Of a DNA stretch of 64,000 nt, positions 1-11,567 are shown one piece after another. The stretch is taken from positions 62,001 through 126,000 of the forward strand of contig CAMPDV010000952.1 of NCBI GenBank assembly GCA_946699065.1. The letters are read 5' to 3'. This DNA comes from Loxodes magnus. Taxonomy: Eukaryota > Ciliophora > Karyorelictea > Loxodida > Loxodidae. Under the pieces are notes generated by a model, which saw nothing but the letters and a program-made list of their open reading frames with translations, did no database searches and was not told the origin of the DNA. Made by a program: the position numbers and the translations under genes. How positions within the stretch are numbered: position 1 is the stretch's first letter; each line of letters opens with the position of its first letter.

Positions 1-415
1 CTACGGTTCCAACGATTGGATTTATGTAGAGACGGTAAGAAATAAAAATATATCATTTACAGTATGGGATGCAAATAAATAACAAATGAAAGTTTTATGG
101 AGACATTATTATGATGATGTGAATGGATTAATATTTGTAGTAGATTCTAATGATAGAGAAAGAGTAGAAGATGCAAAATATGAGTTGTTTGGTATACTAT
201 AAGCAGCTGAATTGAAAAACATCTGCATTTTATTATTTGCGAATAAATAAGATTTACCAAATGCAATGAATGCAGCTGAGTTGACAGATAAGTTACAATT
301 ACATCGATTGAAAGACAGAAGTTGGTATATTCAAGAAACATGTGCTACTAATGGTTATGGCTTATAGGAAGGATTGGATTGGCTGAAAAAAGAAATATTA
401 GGAAAGAAGAAATGA
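1..415 (+). pseudogene. ARF-family small GTPase, copy 1, 5'-truncated
   Basis: Read with TAA/TAG as Gln, this is the C-terminal three quarters of an ADP-ribosylation factor, a small GTPase of vesicle traffic. Visible are PTIGF (switch I), [43 protein letters not shown] (G4, NKQD), the ETCATNG G5 region and GLQEGLDWLKKEI, ending GKKK then TGA at 413. The window edge cuts off the P-loop, which copy 2 retains. A one-base loss near position 24, relative to copy 2, breaks the frame just after switch I. The G3 motif, normally WDVGGQ, reads WDANKQQ in both copies. Family assignment is firm; whether anything is translated is doubtful. Confidence 0.85.
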
Positions 416-959
416 ACAATCCTAGATTATTAACTTTAAAGAAAAAAATGTAAATAATTAAAATAATCTAAATAAGTTTAAAAAATTAAATAAAATTTAC
501 TAATAAAAATATATTTTTTATCAGAACAAATATTCAACGTGAAATCTATACAAATTTTTAAAGGTTCTTCATTTTTGGACAAAACAAATATCGATTAAAA
601 AAATCTTTAAAATATAATAGACAAAAATTTAATTTGACTCCTGCATAATCTATAAAAATTTATCTTGATATAAAAAATTAGAAAAATCATTCTTAAAACT
701 TATGAAAGAACAGGAATAAAATTTTTTGAAATAATTAAAAAATCTTTAGTTAAAGCTTAAGATTTATCAAGTAATAAGTTTAATTGCAATACAAATAAAT
801 AATAAAATTCCTTTAAAATTTGACATAATATAAAGAGAAATTTGTAATTTAGAAGAAAAAGCAACTTGGAAATATAGAAATAGATCATATTAAATTTTAA
901 GTTAGTTTTTGAAAAGAATGCTGCTTATAAGTTTAAAGATGAAGATAATAAAAAGCTTA
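416..959. other. AT-rich spacer, no gene seen
   Basis: A/T-rich DNA between the ARF remnant and the tandem repeat. It is conserved with copy 2 apart from scattered substitutions and small indels. No domain or convincing reading frame was found. Confidence 0.5.
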
Positions 960-2060
960 AGAACTAAAAGACTGTAAGAAGAACTTTAAGATTGCAAATC
1001 GTTAACGTTGCGAGCTCGAATCTCTTTCTAAAGTTATATCTGAATATCGAAAGCGTGGAAATCACAAAATGACAGTAAGATGAACTTTAAGTTAGGAATT
1101 CGCTTTCCTTTAGAGCTCTGTTCAAATCCTGCCATTGAACTGAGAATCGAGAGTGCTTAAATATTAAAATTCTGAAAGAGAAACTTTAAGTTAAGAATCC
1201 ATTAATCGTTAAATGCTCTGATCAATTTCTCCAAAAGAGTTTGCTGATATTAAGCTAAGAACTATAAAACTGTAAGAGAAACTTTAAATTTGGAGGCCGT
1301 TAATCCTTGAAAGCTTCTGATTAAGTTCTCCAAGATTGAACTGAGAATCGAAAATACTAAGTACTAAAAGACTGTAAGAAGAACTTTAAGTTCGGAATCC
1401 GTTTTCCTTGAGAGCTCTAATCACGTTTTCAAAAAATGTCTGGATAGATGATAAGCTTAAGAACTTTAAGACTTTAAGAAGAACTTCAAGTATGGAATTC
1501 GTTATCCTTTAGAGCTCGATTGTTTTCTAAAGCATAATCTTATTATCGAAAGTGCTGAAATACTAAAAAACTTGAAGAGAAACTTAAGTTTGGAATCCGT
1601 TATCCTTGTGAGCTCTGATCACGTTTTCAAAAAATGTCTGGATAGATGATAAGCTTAAGAACTCCAATACGTTAAGAAGAATTTAAGTTTGGAATCCATT
1701 TTCTAGATTGCTCTGTTCTTTTTCTCAAAATACGTCTGAGTTACGAATTATCGTAATTACTTAAAGAATGAAAATATAACTTATTTTATAGACTCCGTTT
1801 CACTTGAGATCTTTGGTTTAGTTCTAAAAATTTTTGTCGGGATATAGTTGAAAAACTTAAAAATTGAAAGAAGAACTTTGACCAAAAACTCCATTCTGTT
1901 TCATATTTATATCCAGTTCTTAAATTATTAGTAATAAATTTTAAAAGCGGAAGATTTTAAGGTTGAACATTTAGTTAAAGAAATTTCTGCTTGATAGTTT
2001 TGATCTAGTTCTCAAAAGGAGTCTCATTATGATAAAGAGTAAGTTTCTAGAAGATTTTAA
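960..2060. repeat. Degenerate ~100-bp tandem repeat, copy 1
   Basis: A core close to CTGTAAGAAGAACTTTAAG recurs near 972, 1073, 1173, 1270, 1372, 1472, 1570, 1672 and, more weakly, near 1862, a period of about 100 bp. Each unit also carries variants of GGAATCCGTT, of CCTTGAGAGCTCTGATC and often of GTCTGGATAGATG. The period is not a multiple of three and all frames vary, so it is not coding. Units become more degenerate rightwards. The copy at 38580-39600 has about one unit fewer. Function unknown. Confidence 0.8.
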
Positions 2061-2680
2061 GTAGAACTTTGAATAAAAACTCCATTCTGCCTTTTCTAAG
2101 GATTTTCACACGCTCATTCTTTTTACCATATTCTTACTTAAGATTTCTTAGAAATGCTAAATAATTTCATTTGTTTGCATTTCTTCTTGGAAGAGTCTTT
2201 GGTTGTGATTCTTTTCTTCTAAAAAAATTTAAAATCGTTAAATTTTTCTCTTTTAGCAGTTCCGAGCTTCGTATTCTCGTCTATTTTTCTCATTCTTTTC
2301 TTCCTACATTCTAAAGATTTTCAAAGAGCTTTAGTCTTAGTAAATGTTCTAACTTAGCTACTTTTTTTGATATTAAGATTAGTTAAAGATTGTGTCCCTT
2401 TTTTAGTGCATTGCTCCTAGTAGTTTTTAAAGATTTTAGGATAGAGATGTTTTTGTTATTTATATAATAAAAAATGTGATTAAGTTGTAAAGCTGGTTGG
2501 TTTTTTAAATTTAGCAAAATGTATTGGTGCGGATTGTAGATAGGTACTTGATATAAGAGGTTAATATTGTAGTATGTATGTAATGATAGATATTTGAATT
2601 TATAATGGTTAATTATAATTTTTGATGGTAACTGTTATAAATTACCTTTATAAGCTTTTTTAATCTAAATAATAATAAAA
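2061..2680. other. Spacer upstream of RING-kelch gene
   Basis: The first part is T-rich. The last 200 bp are rich in T and G and nearly free of C, and they end at the start codon of the RING-kelch gene. The stretch is almost identical in copy 2, so it probably holds the promoter and leader of that gene, but no defined motif could be named. Confidence 0.4.
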
Positions 2681-4687
2681 ATGTAAGCGTTACCAAAATG
2701 CTTAATCTGCTAAGAAGATTACAACTTAACTAATGCTCTTCCAACTGTCTTACCTTGTGGACATATTTACTGTGGTTTGTGTTTGAATACTCAGTTCTGA
2801 TTATAAGGCATAATGTAATGTCCTATTTGTTAAAAAGGATTCCATTTTAGATTTGAAGACTTACCTTAAGAAAGTGATTTAATAAGAATGATATTTTAAA
2901 ACTAATAATACATATAAAAGATTTAAGATGCTAGATAGAAATTAAAAGAGATAAGGAAGTAAATTATGCAAAAATCTAAAACCATTACAACCAAATTATC
3001 TAACATTACTAATACTCTCATTATACCATATACTAATATCATCCAATACACTACCATTAACTACAACTAATAACACTAAAATATTATACAATCATCCTAA
3101 TTCCCTATTTACTCATTTCTAAAACCAACTCAAATCCAAACTATAACAGTCTAACTATATTCCACTATATAACCACCTTTAGTACTAAACCCTAAATTAA
3201 CTTCAAATTATATCACACAAATAAGAAACAAACTATAATACAATACTAAGTAACAACAGTTAAACACTAAACAGACTAATTAACATAAACTAACCTAGTA
3301 GCAACAGTTTATTCAATCTAACTATATTCACTATTTTAATTGAAATATTTAAAAATTAAGTTTATTTAACATTTAAACTGAGTAATTACGATAAGTCTAA
3401 GTTTAAATTATAATTCCAGACTATAGTAAAAGTATAGAATATTAAAATAAGTTATATTTAATTGGAGGATATAACTAAAATTAAAATAAAGGAATAAAAG
3501 AAACTTGATAGTTCGATTTCGAAGGTAATAATACAAAACTTAGTGATCTAAATGAGGGAAGACATGAATTTGGATTAGCAGCAGCTTAAAATTATCTTTA
3601 TGTGGTTGGAGGATTTACTAATAATTATCAAAAGTTATTATCAGTAGAAAAGTTAAAGATAGGAAACTAAAGTAAATGATAAAAATGCTCTTAATTTCCA
3701 TTTTAAATAGTTTGGTAAACTTTAGTAGTAGATAAAGATGAATAAAATATTTATTCAATTGGAGGTGGAAATTAGAAAGCATAAACTTTAAAAGATATAT
3801 GAAAGTATAACATATAGAATGATAGATGGAGTAAGTAAAATTTGAATCTTCCTGAAGCTGTTGTTTGTCCTATAGTTTCTTTAGAGCCTTTTGTCGTAAT
3901 CGGAGGTTGAAAAAATCCATTTACGAAAGAATATTCAAGAAGAATATATAAAAGAAACAAATAATAATGGCAATAAAGTTAAATTTTTAAAGATGTTGCA
4001 GCTTTAACGGAGATGAAAATAAGAGGTGTCTATGGATATGTTTTTGCTATAGAATAGGAAAGAGTTTCAATAATGAGGATTGATTTAGAAAAGTTGAGTT
4101 ATAGAAGTGTTAAAGGACATAACTGAGATAATAATAATATTGATATGATTAATATTATTGATAATAAATATAGTTTTATATGTAAGTAGTTTAAATATCT
4201 ATAGTAAATATGTTACTACTTATTAATATGGTTAATCTATACTTATTAATGTTGTATTTTTATAAGTTTTTTTGTATGTTTAAGTGTATATATGATGTTG
4301 ATATGGTAATGTAGTTATAGCTATATAGTTGACAATAAAGATTATTTTCCTTACTAGCTCTTTTTAAAGCTGAAATAAATAAAGAATCAAATTTTATCTA
4401 AACATCTTTAAAAATCTATTATTCAAATATTATCATTATTCAGATACTAACATACAGCTTATAACATACCAAAACATATTCAACAATGTCAAAAAACTAT
4501 CTTTAATATATCCTTATATTTAAATTATACAAGTACAGATTACTATTTATCTAATCAAAACTATAATCAAATTATCATTAACCTATATCTAAATACAAGT
4601 CATTATTACTATCATACACTCTAAAATACATACTTTAATACCAACTACTAAACTTTCCTATACACATATATCAAATCAGGCCATTGA
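2681..4687 (+). CDS. RING-finger/kelch-repeat protein, copy 1
   Basis: One frame runs from ATG 2681 to TGA 4685 (668 codons). Residues 1-60 form a RING finger: C-L-I-C, then LPCGHIYCGLC, then CPIC. A basic helical stretch (DARQKLKEIRKQI) leads into a Q/N/T-rich linker of about 120 residues. Kelch blades follow, with paired glycines in LYLIGGYN, YVVGGFTNN, YSIGGGNQ and VVIGGWKNP and blade tryptophans in KDIWKYNIQNDRWSKWNL. Several of those Trp, and one in the RING (NTQFW), are TGA. RING-kelch proteins are usually E3 ubiquitin ligases in which kelch binds substrate. Homology ends near 4150; the remaining open frame is hydrophobic and then N/Y/Q-rich, and may not be translated. Neighbours offer no functional clue. 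Confidence 0.8.
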
Positions 4688-4699
4688 GGGTTCTCTCGA

Positions 4700-6120
4700 T
4701 CGGTACCAGAATCTAACTAGGGTGCTGAAGTCCAGGTCTCAAAGTAATCCTGCCTCTATGTCGTTTATCTGGTCAAGAATTGGAAAAACCTGAAGACATG
4801 ACTGAGACAAATTATATCTTTAAGTAGAAAATTATATTCGATTGTGAAATTTCGCACAATAATTAGATTTTATTCTATTCCCTTTTAACTTTAGCTTTCG
4901 GAAAGAAATACAAAAATTTTGAGAGTAAAGATAATCAATTTTTATTTAAAAAACAGAGAAAAAAGTGACCAAAGAGATCAGACCAAGCAAGAAATATTTC
5001 TAGACTATTTTAAAATCAAAATTTGGTTTTTTATTAATCGTGGTGAACTTAATAAAGGTAAAATCACGTTAATTTATTTATCTTTAGAAATGTCCTCATC
5101 AGATTATTAAATCCTAGCCTCCTTATACTTAGCAAATAAAACTTCCCTTTTAAATTTAGTCTTCTAGGTAGCATTCAAATTAATACTTACTTCTGTGATA
5201 TTCGATTTTAACTTAGAAAAAGATGCAAGAGAGTAGAATTTACATAATTAAAGTTTTAAGTTGTCTAAAAGTAGTGTAATATATTACTTAGTAGCACATG
5301 AAGGTTAATTGAACCAGCTAAATATTATGAATAATCCTTGAATTAAATTAAAAGTTCTGAAGAGCCCTACTAGAGAGTAAAGATCTCTTAATGACAGTGT
5401 ATCAGGAAAAATATTGAGACCTTTGGCATTACGAAAAGACTCTGATGTAGTAAAATGTATTCCTGATATTGATATTTTTGTAAGAAGAGGAGTGGTCACT
5501 GGAGATAATCCTTTTGAATTAATAAATTATGGAGTAAAAGCGTTATAGATTTGTCCTTCTGTTTAAAATTAGACTTTTCAACAGTACTCTATGATCTTAA
5601 AATAAGTCTGAAAGCTCATATTTATCTTTCGAATTAAAAGCATCTTGTTGAGAAGTGATGATATGGTAAGTTCCCACAGCAAATTAGGATAAAATTAAAA
5701 AATCTTAAATCTTATGAAGAAAATAAAGAATTTCTCAGGATAATTGATTTGGCAGGTTCTTAATTAAAGTATATTTATCCTATATAAAATTTATATAGGA
5801 TAATTTAAAGTTCCAATAATTAACAGTGATAATGCTTTAAATGTGTAAGAAGTCTTATTATCTAGATTCTGGGTATTAATCAATAAAATTGAAAATTGCA
5901 AAGTTTTCCTGAAATATTCATTAAGACAACGCAAAATGTTCTCACACTAAGCTGTATGTTCAGTGGAAGAAATAATTTAGACGGTTCCAAAAACATTACT
6001 ATATCAGGCGTGTAGGGGAGCAGAAATTAATCATGGTTATCCGAAAGAAAGTTTATAGATTTATCCTACTTGGAGCAAAACGAAGGTTTACAGTTAATTT
6101 TTAGTATTTATATTTGAAAT
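4700..6120 (+). pseudogene. Kinesin-like motor remnant, copy 1
   Basis: The clearest sign is LRIIDLAGSQ near 5735-5765, which matches kinesin switch II (DLAGSE). Before it, DNPFELINYG followed by a stretch leading to LIFIFRIK resembles the kinesin region between the G-rich turn and SSRSHLIF. No P-loop (GQTGSGKT) was found, so a microtubule motor function is doubtful. Reading frames change at least twice, and small compensating indels separate this copy from copy 2 (for example an A-run near 4968). The upstream part, 4700-5100, is open in all frames with no recognisable domain. The call is a divergent or decayed kinesin; an unrelated protein with a chance DLAGS motif is possible. Confidence 0.4.
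5775..5803. repeat. Perfect 13-bp inverted repeat
   Basis: TTATCCTATATAA at 5775-5787 is followed, after a 3-base spacer, by its exact reverse complement at 5791-5803. It lies just after the DLAGSQ motif and would interrupt the kinesin-like frame. Confidence 0.85.
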
Positions 6121-6759
6121 AAGAATGGTTACTTGGTATTTAAGATAGATTAATAACAATTTTATAACATAAGCTTCCTAATTTGAACATAAGCTATTGA
6201 AGAATTAAATATATTAATTAAAAGTAGGTAAATTATTGTTTAAGGGGTATAAAAATAAAGATTGGCTTTTAAAATTGAATTTAATAAAATGTAAATAAAT
6301 TAGGCGAAAAATAAAATTTAACAAGTTTAGATTCAAAAATTAGATAGATATAACTTATATTAATTATTGAAATGATAGATAATTAATTAAATATATAGCT
6401 TTTATATATTATCGTATAAAGAAAATAATCAGTTTAGTTTTATTGAATGTAATAATTCTTAAGCTTTCTAAATTAAGCTTATATCTTATAAAAGTTAAAG
6501 ATATCTTAAAATCTTATTGATATAATTGTCTGACTTATTTTATTTATTCCTTAGACTAATTACACTTCAATATTTAAACTTTCATTTTAGTATTATTTAA
6601 CTTCTAAACTTCATTTCTGCTTCAGTATTAAGTTCCACTTACGAAACAAATTTATCTAGCATAGTTTTTACCTTTAAATAAAAATCTGCTGACTTATTTT
6701 AATATCATGCTTTTAAACTCTCCTTTGCTTCTGTTTGACTGTAGTAGAATCTTACGAAA
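6121..6759. other. AT-rich stretch without a recognised gene
   Basis: Low-complexity A/T DNA changing to T/C-rich DNA after about 6530. No domain or convincing reading frame was found. Confidence 0.4.
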
Positions 6760-7190
6760 ATGAATTTTATACACCAAATTGCAAAAAAGTTTATCATTGA
6801 TATTGAAAGGCATAACTGTAAATCTAAATTTAAAGATTTCTTAGTCTAAATTTAAGCATTTGCTAACGTTATTTGGTTACCTTTAAGCAGCTTAAGCAAA
6901 CTCATGGATTTAAGAAGCAAAAATAATTTTCCTAATTTTGTTTGCTGAAAGATATTAAGTTTCAGCTAAGAGTCAATAAAGCCAAAATTTTATACGAGAC
7001 GCTAAATAAAAATTTGAGAAAGAGCTTAGAAACTAGCTATCTAAAACGAATGCAAACGATGCTTTTCATATTTATAAGGAAAATAAGCTATTTTGGGTAA
7101 GAGGAGATAAAGATGCTTTGCCATAAAGATAATAAATAGGATGATAAGGTATTAGAGATACTAAAGGGATAAATATTATCTTTTACTGGT
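6760..7190 (+). CDS. Unknown protein, lysine/glutamine-rich
   Basis: From ATG 6760 one frame gives a plausible soluble protein (MNFIHQIAKKFIIDIERHN, then KSKFKDFLVQIQAFANVIW). After about 6900 a second frame becomes the convincing one (SQNFIRDAKQKFEKELRNQL, then NANDAFHIYKENKLFWVRGD). Either one small indel separates the two halves or the gene has a very short intron. No family was recognised. The frame fades into the G-rich stretch after 7190. Confidence 0.4.
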
Positions 7191-7589
7191 GCTTTCTGAA
7201 ACTAATAAATAGTAGATATAATCTAGAATAAATATAAATGGTGTGATATAGATTGTAGTTTAATAGGAGTTAAATGTGGTAGATAATGTTAATCTGTTAT
7301 ATGAATAGAAAGTTGGTTAGTAAGACATATTAATGAATGATATGTTTTACATGTTTATAAATTAGGCTTAGATACTATTGCTCCCTATCTACATGAAAAG
7401 GAATAGATAAGGTTAGCTCTGTATTATATGGAATTGTATTTTGGAATAACTTTGATGAGGATTGTAGGTGTGGACTGATTTGATATAGTATTAATAAGTT
7501 GATTCTTTGAACTTAAGATTAAATTAGAAGTTATCTTGCTTAATTAACCTCTCTTAAGTATTTAAGATTAATTAAAATTAATCTAAACT
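7191..7589. other. Strand-asymmetric spacer (G-rich turning C-rich)
   Basis: About 7200-7500 is T/G-rich with few C. Around 7540-7600 the bias flips, and the plus strand becomes A/C-rich. No gene was seen in the G-rich half. The flip immediately precedes a plus-strand reading frame, as it also does before 10390. Confidence 0.5.
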
Positions 7590-8930
7590 TCTTAATTAGT
7601 CTCAACCAATACACTATAAGGATAAAACCACTTTACAACACCATTCATTATCAATTCAAATCACTACACCAATATCATACCATACAGTTTAACTGCCTCC
7701 AATTAATTACTCTAAAACTATCTTACATCATAACCAAATCTATAGCATACACACACCAACTAACTCAAAACTAATTTTTAAGAACTAGCATACAACTAAG
7801 ACTAACCATTAGAAAGCTTAGTCTCTTCTTAAACAACAGAAACTAATTAATTAGCCAACTAATATTAGGCTACAGCTCATTACTGATAGGTCTCTTAGTA
7901 GCTTAGTAGAAATAAAACTAAGAGATTAAGAGTTAAGATAGCTTTATTTAATCAAGTAATGCTAATACATTTTCTGAGAACACTTCTTTAGATGTTAATA
8001 GACCTTAAAGAAAAGCTCTTAGCAAATCATAACAGATAGATGCTTCAAACAAGATTGAATAAGTAGAGTAAAGAGAATCGTAGTTTAATACTTTGAATAG
8101 TACTGCAATCTGTTCTTATGATATTCAATCTGTAAAATAAAGTTAGAAGTTGATGAGGAGGAAAAAGCCTCTTTAGTGAAATAATAAGGTAATAAAAAAG
8201 TTAGTTAAACCAGATTTAAATTTAAGCAGAAAAAGGATAGATAAATTATTTATCTTATTAGGCTAAAAATGATAAGTTTGCTTAAAGACACTTAAAAGAA
8301 GCTAAATTTATAGCAGCTACAACATTAATTTAATAGCTTTTAATCTTTATTTTTAAGAAGTTCTAATTAAAGCAATATAAAAGAGAATAAAACAATAAGC
8401 TTAATAAAAGAAATAAGTCTTTATCTATAACAGATAGGTAATACTAGTATAAAGCTTTATTAAACAAACTTAACTTTCAAAACATAAGAAACAGAAAACA
8501 TTCAAGTACTTTACATTTTTAAGAAGTAGGAATAAAACCTAGTTATCAACTATAATTTACCAAAAATTTAAGACTTACAAAATAATAGTCGTTTCTCAGT
8601 ACAAAATTAGATATAATCACAAAAAACCAACTAATTGAAAGATGTAAAATCAACTCTAACAAATTAGCAGAGATTGAAGGCTTAACAAAGGCATATCAAT
8701 GAAGACCCGAATAAATAAAGGCAAATTAAATTTCATTTAAGTAAGGTAACGGATTCTATATTAAACAATGTCTAAATAAGTTTTGCTATAAGATAATAGA
8801 TTTAATAAGAAAATTAAAAACAAGTAGAGCAGCAAATAGTTATTGAACAATTATGAATAGCTTCAGCTATATAATGCTGAATAAACGAATTAGAGATTAC
8901 TAAAACAAAATAAACTAAAGAGATAGTTCT
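7590..8930 (+). CDS. Unknown Gln/Lys-rich protein, two frames
   Basis: The first part, to about 8270, reads in one frame: an N/T/Y/Q-rich lead, a short hydrophobic stretch (LILGYSSLLIGLLVA) and a Ser/Gln-rich soluble part (SQQIDASNKIEQVEQRESQF). From about 8240 a second frame continues convincingly to 8930 (NDKFAQRHLKEAKFIAATT, KINSNKLAEIEGLTKAYQW, QISFKQGNGFYIKQCLNKF). A frame change near 8250 is therefore needed. No known domain is visible. Gln is coded mainly by TAA/TAG. Confidence 0.4.
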
Positions 8931-8935
8931 AGGTA

Positions 8936-10070
8936 GAATGAACGTGAGTTTTGATCTAATGAGGTTATTTAAGCTATCTCATGAGTTTCAAGCGTGAATC
9001 TTTTCTTGCATTTTTGCTCAAGATCGGTGTTCTGCAATCTTTATTTTTGAGCTCAGTATTTTAATGGAGAATTTTCTTTGATTAGTAGAAAGTTTGTTCT
9101 TGATCTTGAAAATAAAATTTATATCTGTCTAAGCAATAGAATATAGCGTACACGTCTTTAAATGAATATTGCTCAGCATTTTTTGATCTTTGTACTGGTA
9201 TGAAAGAGTTGAATGTTGCTGAGTTGTATTTAGTAGGGAAGAAAGAAATTAGTAATTTCTTTTTATCCTTAATTAGTCTTTCTATTTAACCATAGTCTCT
9301 ATATGATGATACTAGTTTAATACTGAGTACTTAAATAATATTTATAATTGGTCTAAAATGAATCTTGGTCTGTATTTTGAACTATTGTAATTGTAATGAT
9401 TGATAATAAAGCATTGTATTAAAGTTGTGGTTGTACTTAAACTGGTTTAAAGTGAGTTACTTGTTATTTAGAAAAAGGTTTTGTTGATTAATCTGAAAGA
9501 TAGGTTCCATCAATAAGTAATATAGTTTATTCCATTCCTTTTATATCCTAATAAGTAAAATTAAGTTCTTATCATATTGCTTTTATTTAGTCTTATTCTT
9601 ATTTTAATTTTTATCTTCTTAAATATCACTAAGTAAGCCTTAGTAGTGCAGCTTTGTTACATATCAAGAAAATCACACTATTTGGATCTAAGTTTGTCTC
9701 GTTAGGAATGATAAAAACATTAACTACCATAATTTTGCTATTATTTCCATTTTCTAATTTCTAAGAACTACTAACTAGTCAAATTGATCGTGATATAGTT
9801 AAGCTATTCCAGCTTTATCGCTTTTTCCGCTTATTAGAAACAATGAAGGACTGAACACCCATATCTTTCTTTCAGAAGGAAGTTTCTTTTAAATTTAAGA
9901 GAGGAGACTCTAGGAACTTAAAATAAGAATATGCTTCTTTACTTGTACTCTTGAGAAAAATGGCCTGAAAAAGGGCAAATTAAGAAAGTTGTAGAATGGT
10001 TATTTTGTTTGATAATATCCTAAGCATATATAGGTTCCAAATGATCTGCTTAGATAAGCTATCTATAGCT
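8936..10070 (+). CDS. Unknown membrane protein (two open segments)
   Basis: The segment 8936-9480 is rich in hydrophobic stretches (FLAFLLKIGVLQSLFLSSVF, LSTQIIFIIGLKWILVCIL) flanking a soluble loop (DLCTGMKELNVAELYLVGKK). A second segment, 9650-10070 in another frame, has a further membrane segment (LTTIILLLFPF) and a basic soluble tail (LYRFFRLLETMKDWTPISFF). They may be one multi-pass protein with a frame change between them. No family was recognised. Several Trp are TGA. Confidence 0.4.
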
Positions 10071-10389
10071 TTTATATCTATATTTTTGGTTAAACTTTTA
10101 TAAATAAGTGATTTATTTTGGAAAAGTTATCTTTCATAAGAAAAGCCTTATCTGTTATATATAACTATCAATGATAGTAGTGATAGTTTCTTGAGGTTAA
10201 AAAGAAAGTTTGGTATAATGAGCCTTTATTAAGTCTTATACTTATAAAGGTAGAGATTTACCTAATATAATTGAAATAATTTAAGTTTGATTTAATGCTT
10301 ATAGACTATATGGTTATTATGCTTTTAGGATATAATATTTTTTATTTAATTTAATAGTTTAATATCAATCATTAACTCTAGATACTTTC
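10071..10389. other. Spacer, no gene seen
   Basis: T/G-rich DNA that turns A/C-rich near 10370, the same flip as at 7540. Confidence 0.4.
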
Positions 10390-11340
10390 CTTTTATTTTA
10401 CTAATTTAATCAACAACTGCTAAATTTATAGGTAATTAGGAGTATCAAATTAACTAGTGTAAACAATTAATTCAGATACAAATTATTCAGCAAAGGCATC
10501 TAGCTTTTAAATGTAACAAGTATAATACCTTTATAAACTCCTAGAATCAACACTATTTCAACCATACTTTTCAAACATTTCCTTTAACTTCCACTAACAA
10601 ACTTAATGCTAGATACTAAATCAAACCTACTCAGATCCTCTTTATAACTGCAAGTCAGATCATTCTAAGCGAGGAGAATAGCTGTGATAGAGTAAATTAC
10701 TATACAAAAGATTTAGCAACTAAACTCTAAAGTCTCTTCCTCAATAATAACAAATAACTCAAAGAAGCTACTATCTAATCAGTTCTTAAACGACCAGGAT
10801 TAATTTCAATCTTAAAGAATTGTAGATAAATAAGAACACAATAGTCTTAAAAAGAAGTTAAATCCTTATCTAACTAACTAAATTGCTTTATAAAGGATAA
10901 TATATTTAAACAACAATAAACACCTTAAACCACTCTAGTTCAAACCAAAACTACTTTATGGTCAAAAGCACCAACACAAATTTACAACAAGGCAAATCAA
11001 CAATAGCCAAGCCAATTAAAAGTAAAAACTTTTCAAAACAAAGTAACGTTTCATAGATCTGAAGCTTGACTAATTAAAATCATTTACCAATCATTTTAAG
11101 GCAGAGGATACGGTAGTATTTTACAGTGCTAGGAAGGTTAGAGCAAATAATTAAGTAGAAGAAAACTTAATTAAAAGCTAGAAATTTAAATTTGGGAATG
11201 CTAAGATTAAAAGAAAACTTTCTACTTCATTAGCATGATAAGAGAAGATAAATGCATTCAATATGAAAACTTTCTATCTCCATATGTATTTGAGGAGATA
11301 AAAGTGGTGAGTATATAATTTAAAAGTTACAAAGTTAGTA
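10390..11340 (+). CDS. Unknown Gln/Thr-rich protein
   Basis: A single frame holds from about 10390 to 11100, with an Asn/Gln/Thr-rich start and a soluble middle (EENSCDRVNYYTKDLATKL, KEATIQSVLKRPGLISILKN, QTTLVQTKTTLWSKAPTQ). After about 11100 a second frame looks better (DTVVFYSARKVRANNQVEEN). No catalytic motif was recognised. It ends about 250 bp before the truncated LINE. That adjacency looks incidental, because the LINE copy is cut at its own 5' side. Confidence 0.4.
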
Positions 11341-11567
11341 TTTTGAGAGTGTAATATAAAATTAATTTTAAGCAGTTCAGTCTTAGAAAGGTTGTGCATA
11401 TAAGGAAAAAAATGTACTTTAGAATATCAATTAGGAAAATAGAAACTTAAAAGAGAGCAAACTAACGCTAGCAGAAGGGTTATAATACTTAGAGCAAGCT
11501 GAAGAAGAGAAAAAAATCCAGAATATGATAAAAGCAAAGAAGCTTCTGAAAAAAATGAGGAAAGAGA

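Larger units (their letters stand above)
1..5613 (+). repeat. Segmental duplication, copy 1
   Basis: This segment matches 37622-43229 base for base over long stretches, in direct orientation and about 37.6 kb apart. It carries an ARF remnant, a tandem repeat, a RING-kelch gene and a kinesin-like remnant in the same order. The left edge lies outside the window. The right edge is sharp: both copies share the bases agtctgaaa and then diverge completely. The copies differ by one unit of the tandem repeat and by a 91-bp segment present only in copy 2. Confidence 0.95.

Noticed and set aside
1110-1135. tRNA-like GTTCAAATCC in the tandem repeat
   Set aside because: The flanking bases cannot form a T-stem, no acceptor stem is present, and other repeat units lack the motif.
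7240-7790. Large inverted repeat suggested by opposite strand bias
   Set aside because: The reverse complement of the C-rich side does not align with the G-rich side; only composition mirrors.
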